A DNA stretch of 64,000 nt from Atherix ibis (taxonomy: Eukaryota; Arthropoda; Insecta; Diptera; Athericidae). Position 1 is the stretch's first letter. Each line of letters starts with the position of its first letter. A model generated the notes under the pieces. The model searched no databases, was not told where the DNA came from, and saw only the letters and a program-made list of their open reading frames with translations. The DNA lies in the NCBI GenBank assembly GCA_958298945.1, contig OY282609.1, positions 44,855,393 through 44,919,392 of the forward strand, written 5' to 3'. The position numbers and the translations under genes were made by a program. Shown in pieces: positions 13,002-27,500 of the stretch.

Positions 13002-15100
13002 TACTTCATATATCTCTTAAACATACAACTTCATATTCCTCTTAAACATACTACTTCATATTCCTCTTAAACATACTACTTCATATTCCTCTTAAACATA
13101 CTACTTCATATTCCTCTTAAACATACTACTTCATATTCCTCTTAAACATACTACTTCATATTCCTCTTAAACATACTACTTCATATTCCTCTTAAATATA
13201 CTACTTCGTATTCCTCTTAAACATACTACTGCATATTCCTCTTAAACATACTACTTCATATTCCTCTTAAACATACTACTTCATATTCCTCTTAAACATA
13301 CTACTTCATATTCCTCTTAAACATACTACTTCATATTCCTCTTAAACATACTACTTCATATTCCTCTTAAACATACTACTTCATATTCCCTCTTAAACAT
13401 ACTACTTCATATTCCTCTTAAACATACTACTTCATATTCCTCTTAAACATACTACTTCATATTCCTCTTAAATATACTACTTCATATTCCCCTTAAACAT
13501 ACTACTTCATATTCCTCTAAACATACTACTTCATATTCCTCTTAAGCATACTACTTCATATTCCTCTTAAACATATTACTTCATATTCCTCTTAAACATA
13601 CTACTTCATATTCCTTTTAACATAGTACTTCACATTCCTCTTAAACATACTACTTCATATTCCTCTTCAACATACTACTTCATATTCCTCTTAAGCATAC
13701 TACTTCATATTCCTCTTAAAAATACTACTTTCATATTTCCTCTTAAACATACTACTTCATATTCCTTTTAAACATACTACTTCACATTCCTCTTAAACAT
13801 ACTACTTCATATTCCTCTTAAATATACTACTTCATATTCCCTTTAAATAGACTACTTCATATTACTCTTAAACATACTACTTCATCGTCCTCTTAAATAT
13901 GCTACTTCATATTCCCTTTAAATATACTACTTCATATTCACTCTTAAACATACTAGTTCATATTCCTCTTAAACATACTACTTCATATTCCTTTTAAACA
14001 TACTACTTCACATTCCTCTTAAACATACTACTTCATATTCCTCTTAAACATACTACTTCATATTCATCTAAACATACTACTTCATATTCCTCTTAGACAT
14101 ACTACTTCATATTCCCTCTTAAACATACTACTTCATATCCTCTTAAACATACTACTTCATATTCCTCTTAAACATATCTACTTCGTATTCCTCTTAAACA
14201 TACTACTTCATATTCCTCTTAAACATACTACTTCATATTCCTCTTAAACATACTACTTCATATTCCTCTTAACATACTACTTCATATTCCTCTTAAACAT
14301 ACTACTTCATATTCCTCTTAAACATACTATTTCATATTCCTCTTAAACATACTACTTCATATTCCTCTTGAATATACTACTTCGTATTCCTCTTAAACAT
14401 ACTACTGCATATTCCTCTTAAATATACTACTTCATATTCCTCTTAAATATACTACTTCATATATCCACTTAAACATACTACTTCATATTCCTCTTAAATA
14501 TACTACTTCGTATTCCTCTTAAACATACTACTTCATATTCCCTTTAAATATACTACTTCATATTCCTCTTAAACATACTACTTCATATTCCTCTTAAACA
14601 TACTACTTCACATTCCTCTTAAATATACTAATTCATATTCCTTTAAACATACTACTTCATATTCCTTTAAACATACTACTTCATATTCCTCTTAAATATA
14701 CTACTTCATATTCCTCTTAAACATACTACTTCATATTCCTCTTAAATATACTACTTCATATTCTCTTAAACATACTACTTCATATTCCTCTTAAAAATAC
14801 TGCTTCATATTCCTCTTAAACATACTACTTCATATTCCCCTTAAACATACTACTTCATATTCCTCTAAAACATACTACTTCATATTCCTCTTAAATATAC
14901 TGCTTCATATTCCTCTTAAATATACTACTTCATATTCCTCTTAAACATACTACTTCATATTCCTCTTAAACGTTCTACTTCATATTCCTCTTAAATATAC
15001 TTCTTCATATTCCTCTAAAATACTACTACTTCATATTCCTCTTAAATATAACTACATCATATTCCTCTTAAACATACTACTTCATATTCCTCTTAAACAT
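13002..15100. repeat. 1.68-kb higher-order unit, copy B (many single-base indels)
   Basis: This stretch carries the same landmarks as copies A and C but also many private 1-bp length errors. Examples: TTCCCTCTT at 13385, CTCTAAAC at 13515, TTTTAACATAG at 13616, ACTTTCATATTTCC at 13727, TTCACTCTT at 13938, CATCTAAAC at 14067, CATATCCTC at 14135, CATATCTAC at 14173, CTTAACAT at 14270, TATCCACTT at 14461, AATACTACTACTT at 15019, and AATATAACTAC at 15044. Neither neighbour has these. The indels occur at homopolymers and dinucleotides. Copy B may simply be poorly polished sequence. Confidence 0.8.
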
Positions 15101-17420
15101 ACTACTTAATATTCCTCTTAAAACATACTACTTCATATTCATCTTAAACATACTACTTCATATTCCTCTTGAAACATACTACTTCGTATTCCTCTTAAAC
15201 ATACTACAGCATATTCCTCTTAAACATACTACTTCATATTCCTCTTAAACATAATACTTCATATTCCTCTTAAACATACTACTTCATATTCCTCTTAAAC
15301 ATACTACTTCATATTCTCTTAAACATACTACTTCATATTCCTCTTAAACATACTACTTCATATTCCTCTTAAACATACTACTATCATATTCCTCTTAAAC
15401 ATACTACTTCATATTCCTCTTAAATATACTACTTCATATTCCCCTTAAACATACTACTTCATATTCCTCTTAAACATACTACTTCATATTCCTCTTAAGC
15501 ATACTACTTCATATTCCTCTTAACATACTACTTCATATTCCTCTTAAACATACTACTTCATATTCCTTTTAAACATAGTACTTCACATTCCTCTTAAACA
15601 TACTACTTCATATTCCTCTTAAAACATAATACTTCATATTCCTCTTAAGCATACTACTTCATATTCCTCTTAAACATACTACTTCATATTCCTCTTAAAC
15701 ATACTACTTCATATTCCTTTTAAACATACTACTTCACATTCCTCTTAAACATACTACTTCATATTCCTCTTAAATATACTACTTCATATTCCCTTTAAAT
15801 AGACTACTTCATATTACTCTTAAACATACTACTTCATCGTCCTCTTAAATATGCTACTTCATATTCCCTTTAAATATACTACTTCATATTCCTCTTAAAC
15901 ATACTAGTTCATATTCCCCTTAAACATACTACTTCATATTCCTTTTAAACATACTACTTCACATTCCTCTTAAACATACTACTTCATATTCCTCTTAAAC
16001 ATACTACTTCATATTCATCTTAAACATACTACTTCATATTCCTCTTAGACATACTACTTCATATTCCTCTTAAACATACTACTTCATATTCCTCTTAAAC
16101 ATACTACTTCATATTCCTCTTAAACATACTACTTCATATTCCTCTTAAATATACTACTTCATATTCCTCTTAAACATACTACTTCATATTCCTCTTAAAC
16201 ATACTACTTCATATTCCTCTTAAACATACTACTTCGTATTCCTCTTAAACATACTACTTCATATTCCTCTTAAACATACTACTTCATATTCCTCTTAAAC
16301 ATACTACTTCATATTCCTCTTAAACATACTACTTCATATTCCTCTTAAACATACTACTTCATATTCCTCTTAAACATACTATTTCATATTCCTCTTAAAC
16401 ATACTACTTCATATTCCTCTTGAATATACTACTTCGTATTCCTCTTAAACATACTACTGCATATTCCTCTTAAATATACTACTTCATATTCCTCTTAAAT
16501 ATACTACTTCATATTCCACTTAAATATACTACTTCATATTCCTCTTAAATATACTACTTCGTATTTCTCTTAAACATACTACTTCATATTCCCTTTAAAT
16601 ATACTACTTCATATTTCTCTTAAACATACTACTTCATATTCCTCTTAAACATACTACTTCACATTCCTCTTAAATATACTATTTCATATTCCTTTAAACA
16701 TACTACTTCATATTCCTTTAAACATACTACTTCATATTCCTCTTAAATATACTACTTCATATTCCTCTTAAACATACTACTTTATATTCCCTTTAAATAT
16801 ACTACTTCATATTCCTCTTAAACATACTACTTTATATTCCTCTTAAACATAGGACTTCATATTCCACTTAAATATACTACTTCATATTCCTCTTAAATAT
16901 ACTACTTCGTATTCTTCTTAAACATACTACTGCATATTCCTCTTAAACATACTACTTCATATTCCTCTTAAATATACTACTTCATATTCCTCTTAAACAT
17001 ACTACTTCATATTCCTCTTAAATATACTACTTCATATTCCTCTTAAACATACTACTTCATATTCCTCTTAAAAATACTGCTTCATATTCCTCTTAAACAT
17101 ACTACTTCATATTCCCCTTAAACATACTACTTCATATTCCTCTAAAACATACTACTTCATATTCCTCTTAAATATACTGCTTCATATTCCTCTTAAATAT
17201 ACTACTTCATATTCCTCTTAAACATACTACTTCATATTCCTCTTAAACGTTCTACTTCATATTCCTCTTAAATATACTTCTTCATATTCCTCTTAAATAT
17301 ACTACTTCATATTCCTCTTAAATATACTACATCATATTCCTCTTAAACATACTACTTCATATTCCTCTTAAACATACTACTTAATATTCCTCTTAAACAT
17401 ACTACTTCATATTCATCTTA
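15101..17420. repeat. 1.68-kb higher-order unit, copy C, running into a second shared block
   Basis: CATCG at 15835 lies 1,952 bp after the copy B landmark and 3,629 bp after copy A. The later landmark TCCTCTAAAAC at 17141 lies 2,277 bp after its partner at 14864, so copies B and C differ by 325 bp (13 monomers) gained or lost in between. Most indels stop near 15,640: CTTGAAACAT at about 15170, CTATCATATT at 15382, CTTAACAT at about 15520 and CTTAAAACAT at about 15620 are the last. From there the array is clean again. Confidence 0.75.
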
Positions 17421-20400
17421 AACATACTACTTCATATTCCTCTTAAACATACTACTTCATATTCCTCTTAAACGTTCTACTTCATATTCCTCTTAAATAT
17501 ACTACTTCATATTCCTCTTAAATATACTACTTCATATTCCTCTTAAATATGCTACATCATATTCCTCTTAAACATACTACTTCATATTCCTCTTAAACAT
17601 ACTACTGCATATTCCTCTTAAACATACTACTTCATATTCCTCTTAAACATACTACTTCATATTCCTCTTAAACATACTACTTCATATTCATCTTAAACAT
17701 ACTACCTCATATTCCACTTAAATATACTACTTCGTATTCCTCTTAAACATACAACTGCATATTCCTCTTAAACATACTACTTCATATTCCTCTTAAACAT
17801 ACTACTTCATATTCCTCTTAAACATACTACTTCATATTCCTCTTAAACATACTACTTCATATTCCTCTTAAATATACTACTTCATATTCCTCTTAAACAT
17901 ACTACTTCATATTCCTCTTAAATATACTACTTCGTATTCCTCTTAAACATACTACTTCATATTCATCTTAATTATACTACTTCATATTCCTCTTAAACAT
18001 ACTACTTCATATTCCTCTTAAACATACTGCTTCATATTCCTCTTAAATACACTACTTCATATTCCTCTTAAAAATACTACTTCACATTCCTCTTAAATAT
18101 ACTACTTCATATTCCTCTTAAACATACTACTTCATATTCCTCTTAAATATACTACTTCATATTCCTCTTAAGCATAAAACTTCATATTCCACTTAAATAT
18201 ACTACTTCGTATTCCTCTTAAACATACTACTTCATATTCCTCGTAAACATACTAATTCATATTCCTATTAAACATACTACTTCATATTCCTCTTAAACAT
18301 ACTACTTCATATTCCTCTTAAACATACTACTTCATATTCCTCTTAAATATACTACTTCATATTCCTCTTAAACATACTACTTCACATTTCTCTTAAACAT
18401 ACTACTTTATATTCCTCTTAAACATACTACTTCATATTCCTCTTAAACATACTACTTCATATTCCTCTTAAACATACTACTTCATATTCCTCTTAAACAT
18501 CCTACTTCACATTCCTCTTAAATATACTACTTCATATTCCTCTTAAACATACTACTTCATATTCCTCTTAAACATACTACTTCATATTCCTCTTAAACAT
18601 ACTACTTCATATTCCTCTTAAACATACTACTTCATATTCCTCTTAAATATACTACTTCATATTCCTCTTAAACATACTATTTCATATTCCTCTTAAACAT
18701 ACTACTTCATATTCCTCTAAATATGCTACTTCATATTCCCTTTAAATATACTACTTCATATTCCTCTTAAATATGCTACTTCATATTCCCTTTAAATATA
18801 CTACTTCCTATTCCTCTTAAACATACTACTTCATATTCCTCTTAAACATACTACTTCATATTCCTCTTAAACATACTACTTCATATTCCTCTCAAATATA
18901 CTACTTCATATTCCTCTTAAACATACTACTTCATATTCCTCGTAAACATACTACTTCATATTCCTCTTAAACATACTACTTCATATTCCTCTTAAACATA
19001 CTACTTCATATTCCTCTTAAACATGCTACTTCACATTCCTCTTAAACATACTACTTCATATTCCTCTTAAACATACTAGTTCATATTCATCTTAAACATA
19101 CTACTTCATATTCCTCTTAAACATACTACTTCATATTCCTCTAAATATGCTACTTCATATTCCCTTTAAATATACTACTTCATATTCCTCTTAAACATAC
19201 TACTTCATATTCCTCTTAAACATACTACTTCATATTCCTCTTAAACATACTACTTCATATTCCTCTTAAATATACTACTTCATATTCCTCTTAAACATAC
19301 TACTTCATATTCCTCTTAAACATACTACTTCATATTCCTCTTAAACATACTACTTCATATTCCTCTCAAACATACTGCTTCATATTCCTCTTAAACATAC
19401 TACTTCATATTTCTCTTTAACATACTACTTCACATTCCTCTTAAACATACTACTTCATATTCCTCTTAAACATACTACTTCATATTCATCTTAAACATAC
19501 TACTTCATATTCCTCTTAAACATACTACTTCATATTCCTCTTAAACATACTACTTCATATTCCTCTTAAATATGCTACTTCATATTCCCTTTAAATATAC
19601 TACTTCATATTCCTCTTAAACATACTACTTCATATTCCTCTCAAACATACTGCTTCATATTCCTCTTAAACATAATACTTCATATTTCTCTTTAACATAC
19701 TACTTCACATTCCTCTTAAACATACTACTTCATATTCCTCTTAAATATACTACTTCATATTCCACTTAAATATACTACTTCATATTCCTCTTAAATATAC
19801 TACTTCGTATTCCTTTTAAACATACTACTTCATATATCCTTTAAATATACTACTTCATATTCCTCTTAAACATACTACTTCATATTCCTCCTAAACATAC
19901 TACTTCACATTCCTCTTAAATATACAATTTCATATTCCTTTAAACATACTACTTCATATTTCTTTAAACATACTACTTCATATTCCTCTTAAATATACTA
20001 CTTCATATTCCTCTTAAACATATTACTTTATATTCCCTTTAAATATACTACTTCATATTCCTCTTAAACATACTACTTCATATTCCTCTTAAACATAGGA
20101 CTTCATATTCCACTTAAATATACTACTTCATATTCCTCTTAAATATACTACTTCGTATTCTTCTTAAACATACTACTGCATATTCCTCTTAAACATACTA
20201 CTTCATATTCCTCTTAAATATACTACTTCATATTCCTCTTAAACATACTACTTCATATTCCTCTTAAATATACTACTTCATATTCCTCTTAAGCATACTA
20301 CTTCATATTCCTCTTAAAAATACTGCTTCATATTCCTCTTAAACATACTACTTCATATTTCCCTTAAACATACTACTTCATATTCCTCTTAAACATACTA

Positions 20401-22500
20401 CTTCATATTCCTCTTAAATATACTGCTTCATATTCCTCTTAAATATACTACTTCATATTCCTCTTAAACATACTACTTCATATTCCTCTTAAACGTTCTA
20501 CTTCATATTCCTCTTAAATATACTTCTTCATATTCCTCTTAAATATACTACTTCATATTCCTCTTAAATATACTACATCATATTCCTCTTAAACATACTA
20601 CTTCATATTCCTCTTAAACATACTACTTAATATTCCTCTTAAACATACTATTTCATATTCATCTTAAACATACCACTTCATATTCCTCTTAAACATACTA
20701 CTTCATATTCCTCTTAAACGTTCTACTTCATATTCCTCTTAAATATACTACTTCATATTCCTCTTAAATATACTACTTCATATTCCTCTTAAATATACTA
20801 CATCATATTCCTTTTAAACATATTACTTCATATTCCTCTTAAACATACTACTTCATATTCCTCTTAAACATACTACTTCATATTCATCTTAAACATACTA
20901 CTGCATATTCATCTTAAACATACTACTTCATATTCTTCTTAAACATACTACTTCATATTCCTCTTAAACATACTACTTCATATTCATCTTAAACATACTA
21001 CCTCATATTCCACTTAAATATACTACTTCGTATTCCTCTTAAACATACAACTGCATATTCCTCTTAAACATACTACTTCATATTCCTCTTAAACATACTA
21101 CTTCGTATTCTTCTTAAACATACTACTGCATATTCCTCTTAAACATACTACTTCATATTCCTCTTAAATATACTACTTCATATTCCTCTTAAACATACTA
21201 CTTCATATTCCTCTTAAATATACTACTTCATATTCCTCTTAAGCATACTACTTCATATTCCTCTTAAAAATACTGCTTCATATTCCTCTTAAACATACTA
21301 CTTCATATTTCCCTTAAACATACTACTTCATATTCCTCTTAAACATACTACTTCATATTCCTCTTAAACATACTACTTCGTATTCTTCTTAAACATACTA
21401 CTGCATATTCCTCTTAAACATACTACTTCATATTCCCCTTAAATATACTACTTCATATTCCTCTTAAACATACTACTTCATATTCCTCTTAAATATACTA
21501 CTTCATATTCCTCTTAAGCATACTACTTCATATTCCTCTTAAAAATACTGCTTCATATTCCTCTTAAACATACTACTTCATATTTCCCTTAAACATACTA
21601 CTTCATATTTCTCTTAAACATACTACTTCATATTCCTCTTAAATATACTGCTTCATATTCCTCTTAAATATACTACTTCATATTCCTCTTAAACATACTA
21701 CTTCATATTCCTCTTAAACGTTCTACTTCATATTCCTCTTAAATATACTTCTTCATATTCCTCTTAAATATACTACTTCATATTCCTCTTAAATATACTA
21801 CATCATATTCCTCTTAAACATACTACTTCATATTCCTCTTAAACATACTACTTAATATTCCTCTTAAACATACTACTTCATATTCATCTTAAACATACCA
21901 CTTCATATTCCTCTTAAACATACTACTTCATATTCCTCTTAAACGTTCTACTTCATATTCCTCTTAAATATACTACTTCATATTCCTCTTAAATATACTA
22001 CTTCATATTCCTCTTAAATATACTACATCATATTCCTTTTAAACATACTACTTCATATTCCTCTTAAACATACTACTTCATATTCCTCTTAAACATACTA
22101 CTTCATATTCATCTTAAACATACTACTGCATATTCATCTTAAACATACTACTTCATATTCTTCTTAAACATACTACTTCATATTCCTCTTAAACATACTA
22201 CTTCATATTCATCTTAAACATACTACCTCATATTCCACTTAAATATACTACTTCGTATTCCTCTTAAACATACAACTGCATATTCCTCTTAAACATACTA
22301 CTTCATATTCCTCTTAAACATACTACTTCATATTCCTCTTAAACATACTACTTCATATTCCTCTTAAACATACTACTTCATATTCCTCTTAAATATACTA
22401 CTTCATATTCCTCTTAAACATACTACTTCATATTCCTGTTAAATATACTACTTCGTATTCCTCTTAAACATACTACTTCATATTCATCTTAATTATACTA
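16690..22500. repeat. Nested duplications offset by 3,246, 950, 275 and 1,225 bp
   Basis: CATAGGACTT followed by TTCCACTT at 16851 recurs at 20097 (offset 3,246), and the AAACGTTC pair at 17245/17470 recurs at 20491/20716 with the same offset. The second pair then recurs at 21716/21941, offset 1,225 (49 monomers). That step is made of two smaller ones. TTCGTATTCTTC occurs at 20151, 21101 and 21376, and ATTTCCCTTAAAC at 20357, 21307 and 21582, so the offsets are 950 and 275 bp in both series. The simplest reading is a 950-bp duplication containing or followed by a 275-bp (11-monomer) tandem duplication. Confidence 0.85.
21101..21650. repeat. 275-bp tandem duplication (11 monomers)
   Basis: Two adjacent copies, about 21101-21375 and 21376-21650, each run TTCGTATTCTTC, CTGCATA, several p4-T monomers, AAGCAT, AAAAATACTGC, ATTTCCC. 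The copies differ by a few substitutions, such as ATTCCCC at about 21433 and ATTTCTC at about 21606 in the second copy. It sits inside the larger 950/1,225-bp structure and is the shortest clear higher-order unit I found. Confidence 0.8.
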
Positions 22501-24599
22501 CTTCATATTCCTCTTAAACATACTACTTCATATTCCTCTTAAACATACTGCTTCATATTCCTCTTAAATACACTACTTCATATTCCTCTTAAATATACTA
22601 CTTCACATTCCTCTTAAATATACTACTTCATATTCCTCTTAAACATACTACTTCATATTCCTCTTAAATATACTACTTCATATTCCTCTTAAGCATAAAA
22701 CTTCATATTCCACTTAAATATACTACTTCGTATTCCTTTTAAACATACTACTTCATATTCCTCTTAAACATACTAATTCATATTCCTCTTAAACATACTA
22801 CTTCATATTCCTCTTAAACATACTACTTCATATTCCTCTTAAACATACTACTTCATATTCCTCTTAAATATACTACTTCATATTCCTCTTAAACATACTA
22901 CTTCACGTTTCTCTTAAACATACTACTTTAAATTCCTCTTAAACATACTACTTCATATTCCTCTTAAACATACTACTTCATATTCCTCTTAAACATACTA
23001 CTTCATATTCCGCTTAAACATACTACTTCATATTCCTCTTAAACATACTACTTCATATTCCTCTTAAACATACTACTTCATATTCCTCTTAAATATACTA
23101 CTTCATATTCCTCTTAAACATACTACTTCATATTCCTCTTAAACATACTACTTCATATTCCTCTTAAGCATACTACTTCATATTCCTCTTAAACATACTA
23201 CTTCATATTCCTCTTAAACATCCTACTTCACATTCCTCTTAAACATACTACTTCATATTCCTCTTAAACATACTACTTCATATTCCTCTTAAACATACTA
23301 CTTCATATTCCTCTTAAACATACTACTTCATATTCCTCTTAAACATACTACTTCATATTCCTCTTAAATATACTACTTCATATTCCTCTTAAACATACTA
23401 TTTCATATTCCTCTTAAACATACTACTTCATATTTCTCTTTAACATACTACTTCACATTCCTCTTAAACATACTACTTCATATTCCTCTTAAACATACTA
23501 CTTCATATTCATCTTAAACATACTACTTCATATTCCTCTTAAACATACTACTTCATATTCCTCTTAAACATACTACTTCATATTCCTCTTAAATATGCTA
23601 CTTCATATTCCCTTTAAATATACTACTTCATATTCCTCTTAAACATACTACTTCATATTCCTCTCAAACATACTGCTTCATATTCCTCTTAAACATACTA
23701 CTTCATATTTCTCTTTAACATACTACTTCACATTCCTCTTAAACATACTACTTCATATTCCTCTTAAATATACTACTTCATATTCCACTTAAATATACTA
23801 CTTCATATTCCTCTTAAATATACTACTTCGTATTCCTTTTAAACATACTACTTCATATTCCCTTTAAATATACTACTTCATATTCCTCTTAAACATACTA
23901 CTTCATATTCCTCCTAAACATACTACTTCACATTCCTCTTAAATATACAATTTCATATTCCTTTAAACATACTACTTCATATTCCTTTAAACATACTACT
24001 TCATATTCCTCTTAAATATACTACTTCATATTCCTCTTAAACATATTACTTTATATTCCCTTTAAATATACTACTTCATATTCCTCTTAAACATACTACT
24101 TCATATTCCTCTTAAACATAGGACTTCATATTCCACTTAAATATACTACTTCATATTCCTCTTAAATATACTACTTCGTATTCTTCTTAAACATACTACT
24201 GCATATTCCTCTTAAACATACTACTTCATATTCCTCTTAAATATACTACTTCATATTCCTCTTAAACATACTACTTCATATTCCTCTTAAATATACTACT
24301 TCATATTCCTCTTAAGCATACTACTTCATATTCCTCTTAAAAATACTGCTTCATATTCCTCTTAAACGTTCTACTTCATATTCCTCTTAAATATACTACT
24401 TCATATTCCTCTTAAATATACAACTTAATATTCCTCTTTAATATACTACATCATATTCCTTTTAAACATACTACTTCATATTCCTCTTAAACATACTACT
24501 TCATATTCCTCTTAAACATACTACTTCATATTCATCTTAAACATACTACTGCATATTCATCTTAAACATACTACTTCATATTCTTCTTAAACATACTAC

Positions 24600-27500
24600 T
24601 TCATATTCCTCTTAAGCATACTACTTCATATTCCTCTTAAACATACTACTTCATATTCCTCTTAAACATCCTACTTCACATTCCTCTTAAACATACTACT
24701 TCATATTCCTCGTAAACATACTACTTCATATTCCTCTTAAACATACTACTTCATATTCCTCTTAAACATACTACTTCATATTCCTCTTAAACATGCTACT
24801 TCACATTCCTCTTAAACATACTACTTCATATTCCTCTTAAACATACTAGTTCATATTCATCTTAAACATACTACTTCATATTCCTCTTAAACATACTACT
24901 TCATATTCCTCTTAAACATACTACTTCATATTCCTCTAAATATGCTACTTCATATTCCCTTTAAATATACTACTTCATATTCCTCTTAAACATACTACTT
25001 CATATTCCTCTTAAACATACTACTTCATATTCCTCTTAAACATACTACTTCATATTCCTCTTAAATATACTACTTCATATTCCTCTTAAACATACTACTT
25101 CATATTCCTCTTAAACATACTACTTCATATTCCACTTAAACATACTACTTCATATTCCTCTCAAACATACTGCTTCATATTCCTCTTAAACATACTACTT
25201 CATATTTCTCTTAAACATACTACTTCACATTCCTCTTAAACATACTACTTCATATTCCTCTTAAACATACTACTTCATATTCATCTTAAACATACTACTT
25301 CATATTCCTCTTAAACATACTACTTCATATTCCTCTTAAACATACTACTTCATATTCCTCTTAAATATGCTACTTCATATTCCCTTTAAATATACTACTT
25401 CATATTCCTCTTAAACATACTACTTCATATTCCTCTTAAACATACTACTTAATATTCCTCTTAAACATACTACTTCATATTCCTCTTAAATATACTACTT
25501 CATATTCCTCTTAAACATACTACTTCATATTCCTCGTAAACATACTAATTCATATTCCTCTTAAACATACTACTTCATATTACTCTTAAACATACTACTT
25601 CATATTCCTTTTAAACATACTACTTCACATTCCTCTTAAACATACTACTTCATATTCCTCTTAAACATACTACTTCATATTCCTCTTAAATATACTACTT
25701 CATATTCCTCTTAAACATACTATTTCATATTCCTCTTAAACATACTACTTCATATTTCTCTTTAACATACTACTTCACATTCCTCTTAAACATACTACTT
25801 CATATTCCTCTTAAACATACTACTTCATATTCATCTTAAACATACTACTTCATATTCCTCTTAAACATACTACTTCATATTCCTCTTAAACATACTACTT
25901 CATATTCCTCTTAAATATGCTACTTCATATTCCCTTTAAATATACTACTTCATATTCCTCTTAAACATACTACTTCATATTCCTCTCAAACATACTGCTT
26001 CATATTCCTCTTAAACATACTACTTCATATTTCTCTTTAACATACTACTTCACATTCCTCTTAAACATACTACTTCATATTCCTCTTAAATATACTACTT
26101 CATATTCCACTTAAATATACTACTTCATATTCCTCTTAAATATACTACTTCGTATTCCTCTTAAACATACTACTTCATATTCCTCTTAAACATACTACTT
26201 CATATTCCTCTTAAACATACTACTTCATATTCCTCTTAAACATCCTACTTCACATTCCTCTTAAACATACTACTTCATATTCCTCTTAAGCATACTACTT
26301 CATATTCCTCTTAAACATACTACTTCATATTCCTCTTAAACATCCTACTTCACATTCCTCTTAAACATACTACTTCATATTCCTCGTAAACATACTACTT
26401 CATATTCCTCTTAAACATACTACTTCATATTCCTCTTAAACATACTACTTCATATTCCTCTTAAACATGCTACTTCACATTCCTCTTAAACATACTACTT
26501 CATATTCCTCTTAAACATACTAGTTCATATTCATCTTAAACATACTACTTCATATTCCTCTTAAACATACTACTTCATATTCCTCTTAAACATACTACTT
26601 CATATTCCTCTAAATATGCTACTTCATATTCCCTTTAAATATACTACTTCATATTCCTCTTAAACATACTACTTCATATTCCTCTTAAACATACTACTTC
26701 ATATTCCTCTTAAACATACTACTTCATATTCCTCTTAAATATACTACTTCATATTCCTCTTAAACATACTACTTCATATTCCTCTTAAACATACTACTTC
26801 ATATTCCTCTTAAACATACTACTTCATATTCCTCTCAAACATACTGCTTCATATTCCTCTTAAACATACTACTTCATATTTCTCTTAAACATACTACTTC
26901 ACATTCCTCTTAAACATACTACTTCATATTCCTCTTAAACATACTACATCATATTCATCTTAAACATACTACTTCATATTCCTCTTAAACATACTACTTC
27001 ATATTCCTCTTAAACATACTACTTCATATTCCTCTTAAATATGCTACTTCATATTCCCTTTAAATATACTACTTCATATTCCTCTTAAACATACTACTTC
27101 ATATTCCTCTTAAACATACTACTTAATATTCCTCTTAAACATACTACTTCATATTCCTCTTAAATATACTACTTCATATTCCTCTTAAACATACTACTTC
27201 ATATTCCTCGTAAACATACTAATTCATATTCCTCTTAAACATACTACTTCATATTACTCTTAAACATACTACTTCATATTCCTTTTAAACATACTACTTC
27301 ACATTCCTCTTAAACATACTACTTCATATTCCTCTTAAACATACTACTTCATATTCCTCTTAAATATACTACTTCATATTCCTCTTAAACATACTATTTC
27401 ATATTCCTCTTAAACATACTACTTCATATTTCTCTTTAACATACTACTTCACATTCCTCTTAAACATACTACTTCATATTCCTCTTAAACATACTACTTC

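Noticed and set aside
13380..15640. Diverged ancient satellite core
   Set aside because: The changes are private 1-bp indels on a background that shares the recent landmarks of its clean neighbours, which is not how old divergence looks.
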